NCBI GenBank assembly: GCA_009703275.1
Contig: WLGJ01000002.1
Location: forward strand, 1-38,041
Length of the DNA: 38,041 bases
Source: Actinomycetota bacterium
GTDB lineage: Bacteria > Actinomycetota > Acidimicrobiia > Acidimicrobiales > Acidimicrobilacustridaceae
Reading direction: 5' to 3'
Shown here: one piece after another, positions 1 through 8,089 of the stretch
How positions within the stretch are numbered: the stretch's first letter is position 1
How the letters are laid out: each line of letters opens with the position of its first letter
The notes under the pieces: generated by a model
The model's database searches: none
The model's input: the letters and a program-made list of their open reading frames with translations, nothing else
What the model was told of the DNA's origin: nothing
Made by a program: the position numbers and the translations under genes

Positions 1-92
1 CGTCCACGACCTCAGGCTAGGCCCCGCCGAGGGGCATGACGCTTCGGGGGCCGGCCCGATGATGGTGACGTCAGACGCGCCATGATTGCGGT

Positions 93-1163
93 GTGGGAGA
101 AATCGTGGTGGTCACCGGAGCCGATCTACCGATCGGGCGAAGAGTGGTTGCTGCCGCGCTCGCGGAACCTGGCGTTGAACGTGTCGTTGCCATTGGGGCC
201 CAACCGAGCACCCGACGCCTCGCTGGAGACGCTGAAGGTCCTGAACTCCTCATCGCCCCGTTTGCTCTCGACGATTCTCGATTGGCGTCACTTGTTGCTG
301 GAGCGACACGAGTTTTCCTGACTGGCCCACGTTCGGGGCTCGACATTGATGGAACCGGTGGTGCCGACATCGATGTGGTTGCAACGCGATCTTTCCTTGC
401 GTCGCTTACCCGAGTTGGGGCAGTGACGACGCTCGTTGTTCTGTCGTCAGCGCTCGTCTATGGAGCTCGAACTGACAATCCGATTCCGCTCACGGAGAAC
501 GCGCCGGTTCGTCCGAATGCCTCGATTGAGGCAGCTGTTGAGCGTGCTGAACTCGAACGACTGTGTGCCACGTGGTCGAGGTCGCGCGGAGCCACCTGCG
601 CGCTCGTTCGCCCTTGCATCGTTGTTGGTCCGGAAAACGAAAAGTGGTTGGCGCGTTCACCTTGGGCAACGGCCGGTCTTCAAATAAGTGGTGTGGTCGC
701 CCCGGTGCAGTTTGTGCACCTTGATGACCTCACGACTGCTCTTGTCACCGTTTGCCGTTCACGAGTTGATGGACCAGTGAACGTCGCGCCCGATGGTTGG
801 CTCACGGTGGATGAAGTTCGCGCGCTCAAGGGGCCCACTGCACGAGTTCGTGTGTACAAGCCTTTCGCCTACGTGTTGGCTCGAATCGGCAAGTACTTCG
901 GCGTTGCCCCCGGCGATCCCGACGCCCTCTTGGCTGGTTCGGGACCATGGGTTGTTGCCAACGATCGCATTCGATCCTTGGGGTGGGAACCCACGTTTCG
1001 AAATGAGGAGGCCTACGTTGACGCCGACAGTGGCGGCATTTGGGCTCGGGTCACTCCGCGCCATCGTCAGCAATTAGCGCTGGGCGGTGCGGCCGCGGTG
1101 GTGTTTGGCGTTGTGATTGGGGCGGTCTTTTTCATCCGCCGCCAACTCAACTCCGATCGATGA
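93..1163 (+). CDS. NAD-dependent epimerase/dehydratase-like protein (extended SDR) with C-terminal transmembrane helix
   Basis: GTG start; N-terminal IVVVTGADLPIGRRV Rossmann motif; hydrophobic C-terminus AAAVVFGVVIGAVFFI followed by basic residues. Confidence 0.8.
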   Translation: MGEIVVVTGADLPIGRRVVAAALAEPGVERVVAIGAQPSTRRLAGDAEGPELLIAPFALDDSRLASLVAGATRVFLTGPRSGLDIDGTGGADIDVVATRSFLASLTRVGAVTTLVVLSSALVYGARTDNPIPLTENAPVRPNASIEAAVERAELERLCATWSRSRGATCALVRPCIVVGPENEKWLARSPWATAGLQISGVVAPVQFVHLDDLTTALVTVCRSRVDGPVNVAPDGWLTVDEVRALKGPTARVRVYKPFAYVLARIGKYFGVAPGDPDALLAGSGPWVVANDRIRSLGWEPTFRNEEAYVDADSGGIWARVTPRHRQQLALGGAAAVVFGVVIGAVFFIRRQLNSDR

Positions 1164-2325
1164 GTTTGGCGAACGTCTTAGCTGCGACACCGTTGCGGAC
1201 ATAGCCGATCGTGACGGTGTCGTTGGCAGCGTGGTCTCGGAGCGCGACGACAAGGGCCGAACTCGTCGCCAGATTCGCCTCACCTAACGAGGTAATGCGA
1301 TCGCCGGCGATAAGGCCGGCTCGATCTGCAGGACCATTGCGCGTAACCGATTCGATGGCTGCGCCGCCCTCGGGAGCATCAGTTGTCATGACGCCAAGCC
1401 ATCCGTGATGAACAGAACCAGTTTCGATGATGTCGTCGACGACGTGACGCGTCCATGCAACCGAGTGTGCGAAGGAATTGGTAGCGCTGGGCAGAGCGAG
1501 CGTTGATGGAACAGCCGCAAGAGCTGCCGATTGAGTCGCTCCCGCTGCGCGAGATGTCAACAAGCCGATCACTTCGCCTGCCTTTGTGCACAGGACTGCG
1601 GAATCAGTTGGAGGTTGAACATCGAGAGCGGAACCGATCATGTCGTGCAACGTGGATCCATCCGTTGTGTCGAGACGTACCCCGACTGATTGAAAGATCG
1701 CGGATGCAACCCACGACCGGTTATCGCTGGGGGTGCGGCCGATAACGAAGACCATGTCTCCTCGCGCAACAGAATTGATGTCGCCAAATGAAGGAGTGGG
1801 TAGCCCTGAACCTTCAATATCAATGACTGCGAGATCGTCGGCTGGGTCGGTGCCGACGATGGTTGCGTTAAATGCACGTCCGTCGGCAGTGGTGACGGTG
1901 AGTGAACGCGCGCCTTCGAGTGGGTCGGAGGCAGTGACCACATGACCATCGGAACGGATGATGAGCCCGGTCACAACGAACGAGCTGGACGCACGGTCAA
2001 CCTTGATCTGAACAATCGCGGGTGCAACAGAGGACAGCGCGGTTTCGGGGAGTGCCTCGGCTGCAGGCCCGACGGCGAACTCGGTTTCTTGGGGAGCACG
2101 GTTGGATGAGCCGAGAATGCCAAATGCAGCGATACCGGTCGTGGTCGCAATGAGACCGATTGCGACCACTGCGAAGAATCCCGTCCGTGACGAATATCGG
2201 CGTTTCGCTCGAGACGAAATCGGGTTTGGGCCCGCCATCTCCGATGGGTGACGCCATAATCGGTCGTCTTGGGGGAGTGGGGGGACGAACCCGGCATCGT
2301 CATCCGGGTCATCGAGGAACGGCAT
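1147..2325 (-). CDS. HtrA/DegP-like membrane-anchored trypsin-fold + PDZ protein, probably catalytically degenerate
   Basis: MPFLDDPDD start chosen over upstream M at 2403; TM segment FFAVVAIGLIATTTGIAAFGIL; GLIIRSDGHVVTASDPLEG, DPADDLAVIDIEG and PDZ GWLGVMTTDAPEGGAAIESV..GPADRAGLIAGDRITSLG. Confidence 0.85.
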   Translation of the reverse strand: MPFLDDPDDDAGFVPPLPQDDRLWRHPSEMAGPNPISSRAKRRYSSRTGFFAVVAIGLIATTTGIAAFGILGSSNRAPQETEFAVGPAAEALPETALSSVAPAIVQIKVDRASSSFVVTGLIIRSDGHVVTASDPLEGARSLTVTTADGRAFNATIVGTDPADDLAVIDIEGSGLPTPSFGDINSVARGDMVFVIGRTPSDNRSWVASAIFQSVGVRLDTTDGSTLHDMIGSALDVQPPTDSAVLCTKAGEVIGLLTSRAAGATQSAALAAVPSTLALPSATNSFAHSVAWTRHVVDDIIETGSVHHGWLGVMTTDAPEGGAAIESVTRNGPADRAGLIAGDRITSLGEANLATSSALVVALRDHAANDTVTIGYVRNGVAAKTFAKLIDRS

Positions 2326-2387
2326 GGGGGCGAATGTAGCGGTGGGCCCCGCAGAGTTAGCCGCGGCCCCTACTACGATGGGTAGCC

Positions 2388-2870
2388 GTGACTCTTCAAC
2401 CACCCACCACCGACGATTGGGTCGCGCTTACCGACCAATCGCTCGAGGTCGGGCTCGCAGCCGATTGGGTTGCACTCCCAGGCTGTGGCGCTGTGGTGGT
2501 TTTCAGCGGTTTGGTCCGAGACCATGCCGATGGCTCGACTGGCGTCACTCATATCGATTACGAGGCGTGGGCCGAACAGGTTGAGCCTCGCCTTGGAGCC
2601 ATTGCTGATCAAGCTCGTCAGCGTTGGCCCGAGTTAGGGCGAATCGCCATCTGGCATCGCGAAGGGCGAGTGCTCCTGAGCGAGTCATCAGTTGTTGTTG
2701 CGGTATCGGCACCTCATCGCGGCGCCGCATTCGATGCCTGCGAATTCGCCATCGACACGCTGAAAGAATCAGTACCGATCTGGAAGAAGGAATTCTTCGA
2801 AGGTGGTTCGCAATGGGCGCGCGCCGCACAGCACATCGCCGACGTAGACGATCGCGGAGTTCTCGCATGA
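2388..2870 (+). CDS. moaE: Molybdopterin synthase catalytic subunit MoaE
   Basis: VFSGLVRDHADG..THIDYEAW, IWHREGRVLLSESSVVVAVSAPHRGAAFDACEFAIDTLKESVPIWKKEFFEGG are MoaE hallmarks. Confidence 0.93.
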   Translation: MTLQPPTTDDWVALTDQSLEVGLAADWVALPGCGAVVVFSGLVRDHADGSTGVTHIDYEAWAEQVEPRLGAIADQARQRWPELGRIAIWHREGRVLLSESSVVVAVSAPHRGAAFDACEFAIDTLKESVPIWKKEFFEGGSQWARAAQHIADVDDRGVLA

Positions 2871-3085
2871 GTGGCGTTGCTTTTCTTCTTCTGGCAGTTG
2901 TTGTGGCTGCCATTGGTTCGCTCATTGTGTGGATCCGTCATCGCAAGCCCACGCACTTCATGGCAAGCGTTGACGACTTTCAACGCGAAATGGATGCCTT
3001 AAGCACTCCGCCTGTTCCCTCAACTCCGCCACGCCCAGTACGCGGCGTGCAAGACGCGGAAAAGCGTCGATTGGGTGGTCGTTGA
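2867..3085 (+). CDS. Small single-TM protein of unknown function
   Basis: ATGA overlap with moaE stop; MSGVAFLLLAVVVAAIGSLIVWIRHRKP then soluble Pro-rich tail; stop one nt before mreB ATG. Confidence 0.65.
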   Translation: MSGVAFLLLAVVVAAIGSLIVWIRHRKPTHFMASVDDFQREMDALSTPPVPSTPPRPVRGVQDAEKRRLGGR

Positions 3086-3086
3086 T

Positions 3087-4082
3087 ATGGCACGCGATAT
3101 TGCGATTGACCTCGGAACCGCAAACACACTCGTCTACGTTCGCGGCGAGGGCATTGTCCTCAATGAGCCTTCAGTAATTGCGCTGAATAGTCGCACTCAA
3201 GACGTACTTGCCATGGGTCACGAAGCGTGGCAAATGATTGGGCGCACGCCGAGCTACATCGTTGCGGTCCGCCCACTTCGAAAAGGTGCAATCACCGACT
3301 TCGAAGTTACCCAGCGCATGATCCGTCTCCTTCTCCAGCGTGTTGGCGTCAACCGATTCAATCGCCCGCGTGTTGTCATTTGTGTTCCTTCTGCAATTAC
3401 CGCTGTCGAACAGCGCGCGGTTACCGAAGCTGCTCGTCGTGCTGGTGCAGCAGAAGCGCACCTCATTGAGCAACCCATGGCAGCGGCCATCGGTTCAGGT
3501 CTTCCCATTAACGAACCGCTCGGCAACATGGTGATCGACATCGGAGGCGGAACCTCTGAAGTCGCGCTCATCTCACTTGGTGGGGTAGTTGCGCTCGAAG
3601 CGGTGCGTGTCGGAAGTTTCGATATCGATGCTGCTATCCAGACCTACATCCGGCGTGAATACGGCATCGCTGTGGGCGAACGCACCGCAGAAGAAATCAA
3701 AGTCACGATCGGTTCAGCGTGGCCAACAGAAAATGAGTTTGCCGCCGAGGTTCGCGGTCGGGAACTAATGAGCGGTCTCCCCAAGACCGTTGTTCTCACT
3801 GCCGAAGAGGTTCGCGAAGCAATCGACGAACCTGTGTCGGCAATGGTCGATGCGGTCATCGCATGTTTGGGTCAAGCTCCGCCTGAGTTGGCTCAAGACC
3901 TCATCGAACAAGGCATCTATTTGGTTGGTGGCGGTGGGATGTTGCGCGGCCTCGATCTCCGGATTGAATCCGAAACCGAGGTTCCGGTTCACCTCGTCGA
4001 AGCGCCACTCGAATCAGTTGTTCTCGGGGCAGGCCATTGCGTCGAATCCTTCGATGCACTCAAGGTCATGTTCATGGACTGA
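3087..4082 (+). CDS. mreB: Rod-shape-determining protein MreB
   Basis: MARDIAIDLGTANTLVYVRGEGIVLNEPSVIA, VCVPSAITAVEQRAV, IGGGTSEVALISLGGVV; MreB/Mbl actin-like motifs. Confidence 0.93.
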   Translation: MARDIAIDLGTANTLVYVRGEGIVLNEPSVIALNSRTQDVLAMGHEAWQMIGRTPSYIVAVRPLRKGAITDFEVTQRMIRLLLQRVGVNRFNRPRVVICVPSAITAVEQRAVTEAARRAGAAEAHLIEQPMAAAIGSGLPINEPLGNMVIDIGGGTSEVALISLGGVVALEAVRVGSFDIDAAIQTYIRREYGIAVGERTAEEIKVTIGSAWPTENEFAAEVRGRELMSGLPKTVVLTAEEVREAIDEPVSAMVDAVIACLGQAPPELAQDLIEQGIYLVGGGGMLRGLDLRIESETEVPVHLVEAPLESVVLGAGHCVESFDALKVMFMD

Positions 4083-4707
4083 GGTCTTCGGCAGCTTGCC
4101 GGACCTGCCAATCTCGATCGTTTGTTGCCCGTTCAAGAGCGGCGTCGACTTCGGGGCCATCAAATGGGGCTAGGGCGATAACGGCGCGCCGGCGAACCGT
4201 TGCTTTGTCCTCGGTTGCGGCGAGAATCGCGGCAAGTCCCGCGGGATCGCCGAGAGCACCGAGCGCTGCAACTGCAGATTCACGACACAGCGCGTCGTCG
4301 TGACGGGTTGCAATCTCGCACAGTCGTTCAATAGTTGCGCTCGTTGCAGGTGGACGCTCTCCACACGCCCATGCGGCAATTTCCACCACGGAGTCATCGC
4401 TATCGGAAAGAAGTGCAGCGATAGCGGCCGCTGCGTCGGGGGTGATCGGTTCACCGACGCTGCCGTTCCATGAGGTTGATTCGGTGCATGCCCGACGACG
4501 CATGATTGGGTCGGCATCAGCGGTGGCCCGAATGAGTTCGTCCTCTGTTAGTGCGCCGAGGCGGTTGAGCGCACCAAGAGCGGTGGCACGAACATTCGCG
4601 TCGTCGTCGCTTAGGAAGGATCGGGCGGTGTTTTCATCGCCCGTATGTCCCGCGAGCGCAGCATCGCGTCGGCGAGCGACGGTGTCATCGAGTTGACGGC
4701 CAGGCAT
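4072..4707 (-). CDS. HEAT-repeat protein
   Basis: Repeating VRATALGALNRLG / ALCRESAVAALGALGDPAGLAAIL / TVRRRAVIALAPF units; 11-nt convergent overlap with mreB. Confidence 0.75.
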   Translation of the reverse strand: MPGRQLDDTVARRRDAALAGHTGDENTARSFLSDDDANVRATALGALNRLGALTEDELIRATADADPIMRRRACTESTSWNGSVGEPITPDAAAAIAALLSDSDDSVVEIAAWACGERPPATSATIERLCEIATRHDDALCRESAVAALGALGDPAGLAAILAATEDKATVRRRAVIALAPFDGPEVDAALERATNDRDWQVRQAAEDLSP

Positions 4708-4709
4708 GC

Positions 4710-4901
4710 TCAGCCGATCGAGGCGCCGAAGAGCCCGAAGAGTACGACGACCGAAAGCGCGAGCCCGGCAGCGAGAGCGGTGCCGAGAATGACGAGGACC
4801 ACGCCAAGGCCGACCCCAGATCGGATGCGCTCCGAGGTGGTAGGGCCGATGTCATCTCCATAGATCGGTTGCCATTGATTGCTCGCAGTCACAAGGGACA
4901 T
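4710..4901 (-). CDS. Small single-TM protein upstream of HEAT protein
   Basis: MSLVTASNQWQPIYGDDIGPTTSERIRSGVGLGVVLVILGTALAAGLALSVVVLFGLFGASIG; stop adjacent to next gene start. Confidence 0.55.
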   Translation of the reverse strand: MSLVTASNQWQPIYGDDIGPTTSERIRSGVGLGVVLVILGTALAAGLALSVVVLFGLFGASIG

Positions 4902-5001
4902 CCTCGCACTCTGTCGGCGGGTGCGCCGGTTCATGGTCTCGGACATGGCAGGCTGACACGGTCGATGGGCCGAATCCATCGCGTTTTGTCTGTGGAGCAA
5001 C

Positions 5002-6135
5002 GTGGTCGAGCTCAACGAAGAAGAACCTGTGCCCGCTCCTGCGACTGCGGGTGAGGAATCGCCGCATTGGAGTCGACGCCGACGTTGGCTCACGTCGCTT
5101 GGTTTCTTGTTCGCCGTACTCATCATCACGCTGGGGTTAGTTCTTCGACTCCCGTATTACGTGATGTCTCCGGGCTCTTCGCGACCGACCGAGAGTCTTA
5201 TTTCGGTGAGCGGAGCGCAGACGTATGTGAATGGGGGAGAAGTTGATTTCCTCACAGTGTCGCTTCGACAGGCGACACCATTTGAAGCGCTAGCTGCATG
5301 GGTAAATCCCGATCTTGATCTCGCTTCGAGGGAAGACATTCTCGGTAAACAATCGCCTGATCAGAATCGTGATCTGAATTTGCGGTTGATGACGGAATCC
5401 AAAGATGCTGCGCAGTACCAGGCACTCACTCGGCTCGGTTATCCCGTCGAATCGACCGGTACCGGCGCAGTCGTTGCATCAGTAGTCGAAAGCGGACCAT
5501 CGGCCAACATGCTTGTTCCGGGAGATGTCATTGTTCGTGCCAACGGTCAACAGATTTCGTTTAGCCAGCAATTGATCAACGTGATCAGCGCGACAACTCC
5601 GGGGGCGACGATCACATTGGGTGTCGAACCTTTTGATTCGAAACTGGAAGGCGCTCTTCCGCCTCGCGAGGTACAGGTAGTCCTTGGCGCCCGCGAAGGG
5701 GACGCGACAAAGGGATTTCTCGGGGTCTCGACTTTTACCCGCGATCTCTCATTCACTTTTCCGGTTGAGGTAACGATTGATTCCGGTCGGGTGGGCGGCC
5801 CGTCGGCGGGATTGGCCTTTACCCTGGGGATTCTTGATGTCATGACTCCTGAAAGTCTCACTGGCGGACTCAACGTTTCAGTGACCGGGACGATCACCCT
5901 CGATGGCTCGGTGGGGCCAATCGGCGGAATCCACCAAAAAGTGATGGCCTCGCGTCGGGCTGGTGTCGATTTGATGTTGGTTCCTGCAAGTGAGATCGAT
6001 GAGGCCCGCAAGTACGCGGGTGATCTACGCGTTGAGCCAGTTGAGTCATTGACCCAAGCTCTTGAAGTTCTCACGACAGTTGGTGGCGGCAACCTGGTGC
6101 TTCCGGCCGTCGGCAGCGCTCTCGCCGCCAACTGA
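5002..6135 (+). CDS. Membrane-anchored PDZ / Lon-like (S16-type) serine protease
   Basis: N-terminal TM; PDZ VVASVVESGPSANMLVPGDVIVRANGQ; VGGPSAGLAFTLGILD (Ser) and GGIHQKVMASRRAGVDLMLVP (Lys) of the Lon Ser-Lys dyad. Confidence 0.88.
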   Translation: MVELNEEEPVPAPATAGEESPHWSRRRRWLTSLGFLFAVLIITLGLVLRLPYYVMSPGSSRPTESLISVSGAQTYVNGGEVDFLTVSLRQATPFEALAAWVNPDLDLASREDILGKQSPDQNRDLNLRLMTESKDAAQYQALTRLGYPVESTGTGAVVASVVESGPSANMLVPGDVIVRANGQQISFSQQLINVISATTPGATITLGVEPFDSKLEGALPPREVQVVLGAREGDATKGFLGVSTFTRDLSFTFPVEVTIDSGRVGGPSAGLAFTLGILDVMTPESLTGGLNVSVTGTITLDGSVGPIGGIHQKVMASRRAGVDLMLVPASEIDEARKYAGDLRVEPVESLTQALEVLTTVGGGNLVLPAVGSALAAN

Positions 6136-6185
6136 CCCCTTGGTATCACCGGAATGTCGACGTTTCGTCGGTAGCCTTGACAGCG

Positions 6186-8042
6186 ATGGCAACCGACTCG
6201 TCCGGGCCGATCGATCCCGACCGCATCCTCGATAAAACCTTCGCGACCGTAAAGAAGGGCGTTGACCCCGTTGAGGTCCAGCGTTACCTCCTTCAGGTCT
6301 CGAATCAGTTGAAGACCTCACAAACTCGTGTTTCCGAACTCGAGCGACAGCTCGACCAGGCGCGCCGCCAAAGCGCCGAACACGATCCGATCGACCCTTC
6401 GAACCTCACGAAATTGCTGGGCGAGGAAACGACGCGGGTTCTTGATGCCGCTCAGTCAGCTGCAGCCGAGATTCGTGCAAAGGCCGAGGAAAACGTGGCG
6501 CGACTCCTCCGTGAGGCGCGTGAAGAATCCGTACGTCTACGAGAAGACGCTGAAACTCTTGTAGCTCGGCGCACCCAAGAAGCCGAGCAAGCAACTGCAC
6601 AAATTCGGGAGTACGCCGAAACCCAGCGTGCGAATGCCGAAGCTGAAGCCGCTTCGATCATCGAAGCGAGCAAACAGCAGGGTCGCGAGATGGTGCAGGA
6701 GGCGAAGGAAGTTCGCCAGCGCATGCTCGACGATCTCGCAAACCGCCGTCAGGCACTTCGTCAACAGATCGAACAATTGCAGGCCGGACGCGATCGTCTC
6801 TCTGCTGCCTACGACATCGTTCGTGAAACTCTTGCTGTCGCCACTGAGGAACTTCACGTCGCTCTTCCCGAAGGCCGACTCTCCGCCGAAGTTGCCTCAT
6901 TGCAAAGCGTCGACTCCGAGCTCGAGGCGACAATCACTCCGATTGTTTCGGCTGAAGAACTCGACGAACCAACCATCGACGTCTTCCTTGCTTCGCAGGC
7001 GCGAAACGTTGAAACGCCGGCCGAAGCGCGTCCATCGGCCCCCAAGCTCACGGTTGTTCCTCCAGTGGAAGAAGCGGTCGTCGAGGAAATTGTTGAAGCA
7101 GCAGTGGTTGTCGAAGATGCACCTGAGCCTCCAACCGAAACAGCGGTTGTTCCGGAAGATCCGCGCGAAGGTCGTCATTCGTCATCGGTCCGTGTCGTGC
7201 GCACATCGAGTGGCAAGGCCGCCGATGTCTTTGCTCGGCTTCGTCAAGAAGGTGAAGACGAGGTTGCGACTTCGGGCGATGTTCCCGACACAATTGCTGA
7301 CCCCGAACCTGAAATCATTGAGGAAGTCGTCGAGGTCGTCGTACCAGAAGCGACAGAAGTCATTGCTCCCGACTCGTCTGCCGATGCCGACCAAGTCTTC
7401 ATCGCAGCGCGCGACGCAGCTGTTTCGTCAATCGAAAGTTCACTGGCTCGTCGCATCAAGCGCGAGTTATCCGACGAGCAGAACGAACTTCTCTCTACGT
7501 TGCGGTCGATTAAGGGCAATCTGACAGCAATCGCTTTTCTTCCGACTCCTGAGTCTCAGTTGGAGCGCTATGAAGACATCGCTCTTCCCGCGCTCGCTGA
7601 TGCCACCGAGGCCGGTGCGGCAATCGCCCCGGTCAAGGGCCGCAGTTCTGCCCGTGCATCGGTCGGTGACCTCGCTGCCGATCTGGCGAGTGCGATCGTC
7701 GGCCCACTGCGTGATCGGCTCGAACGAGCTGTGTCGGAATCTGCGGGTGATCGCGACGATCTTGCCCAGCGAATCCGGTCGACCTTCCGTGAGTGGAAGG
7801 GCCAACGGGTTGATGACGCCGTCACCTTTGCGGTGCTCGCAGCGGCGAATCGGGGCGTTCTCGACCGATTGCCCAAGAACTCCAAGGTGCGCTGGGTTGT
7901 TGCGGCAGGCGATGGCCCCTCGCCTGACTGCGAAGACAATGCTCTCGGCGGACCAATTGATCGTGGTGGGGCCTTCCCCACAGGTCACAAGGTGCCCCCG
8001 TTGCACCCTGGTTGCCACTGCGCCGTACTTCCTGTCTCCTAA
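6186..8042 (+). CDS. DivIVA-like coiled-coil protein with C-terminal phage-head-morphogenesis-like Cys/His motif
   Basis: DPDRILDKTFATVKKGVDPVEVQRYLLQVSNQL (DivIVA N-domain), long coiled coil, acidic linker, C-term WVVAAGDGPSPDCEDN..GGAFPTGHKVPPLHPGCHCAVLP; alternative TTG start 6177. Confidence 0.8.
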   Translation: MATDSSGPIDPDRILDKTFATVKKGVDPVEVQRYLLQVSNQLKTSQTRVSELERQLDQARRQSAEHDPIDPSNLTKLLGEETTRVLDAAQSAAAEIRAKAEENVARLLREAREESVRLREDAETLVARRTQEAEQATAQIREYAETQRANAEAEAASIIEASKQQGREMVQEAKEVRQRMLDDLANRRQALRQQIEQLQAGRDRLSAAYDIVRETLAVATEELHVALPEGRLSAEVASLQSVDSELEATITPIVSAEELDEPTIDVFLASQARNVETPAEARPSAPKLTVVPPVEEAVVEEIVEAAVVVEDAPEPPTETAVVPEDPREGRHSSSVRVVRTSSGKAADVFARLRQEGEDEVATSGDVPDTIADPEPEIIEEVVEVVVPEATEVIAPDSSADADQVFIAARDAAVSSIESSLARRIKRELSDEQNELLSTLRSIKGNLTAIAFLPTPESQLERYEDIALPALADATEAGAAIAPVKGRSSARASVGDLAADLASAIVGPLRDRLERAVSESAGDRDDLAQRIRSTFREWKGQRVDDAVTFAVLAAANRGVLDRLPKNSKVRWVVAAGDGPSPDCEDNALGGPIDRGGAFPTGHKVPPLHPGCHCAVLPVS

Positions 8043-8089
8043 ACGGCGCGACCCGGAATAGGCCCAGAACGCCCGTAGGCTGGGGGTCC

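Noticed and set aside
66-73. TGACGTCA palindrome near the left edge
   Set aside because: 8-bp palindrome expected frequently by chance; no supporting context.
6628-7524. 298-aa + strand ORF within the DivIVA-like gene
   Set aside because: Shadow ORF in another frame of a convincing CDS; basic/Ser-rich composition with no recognisable motif.
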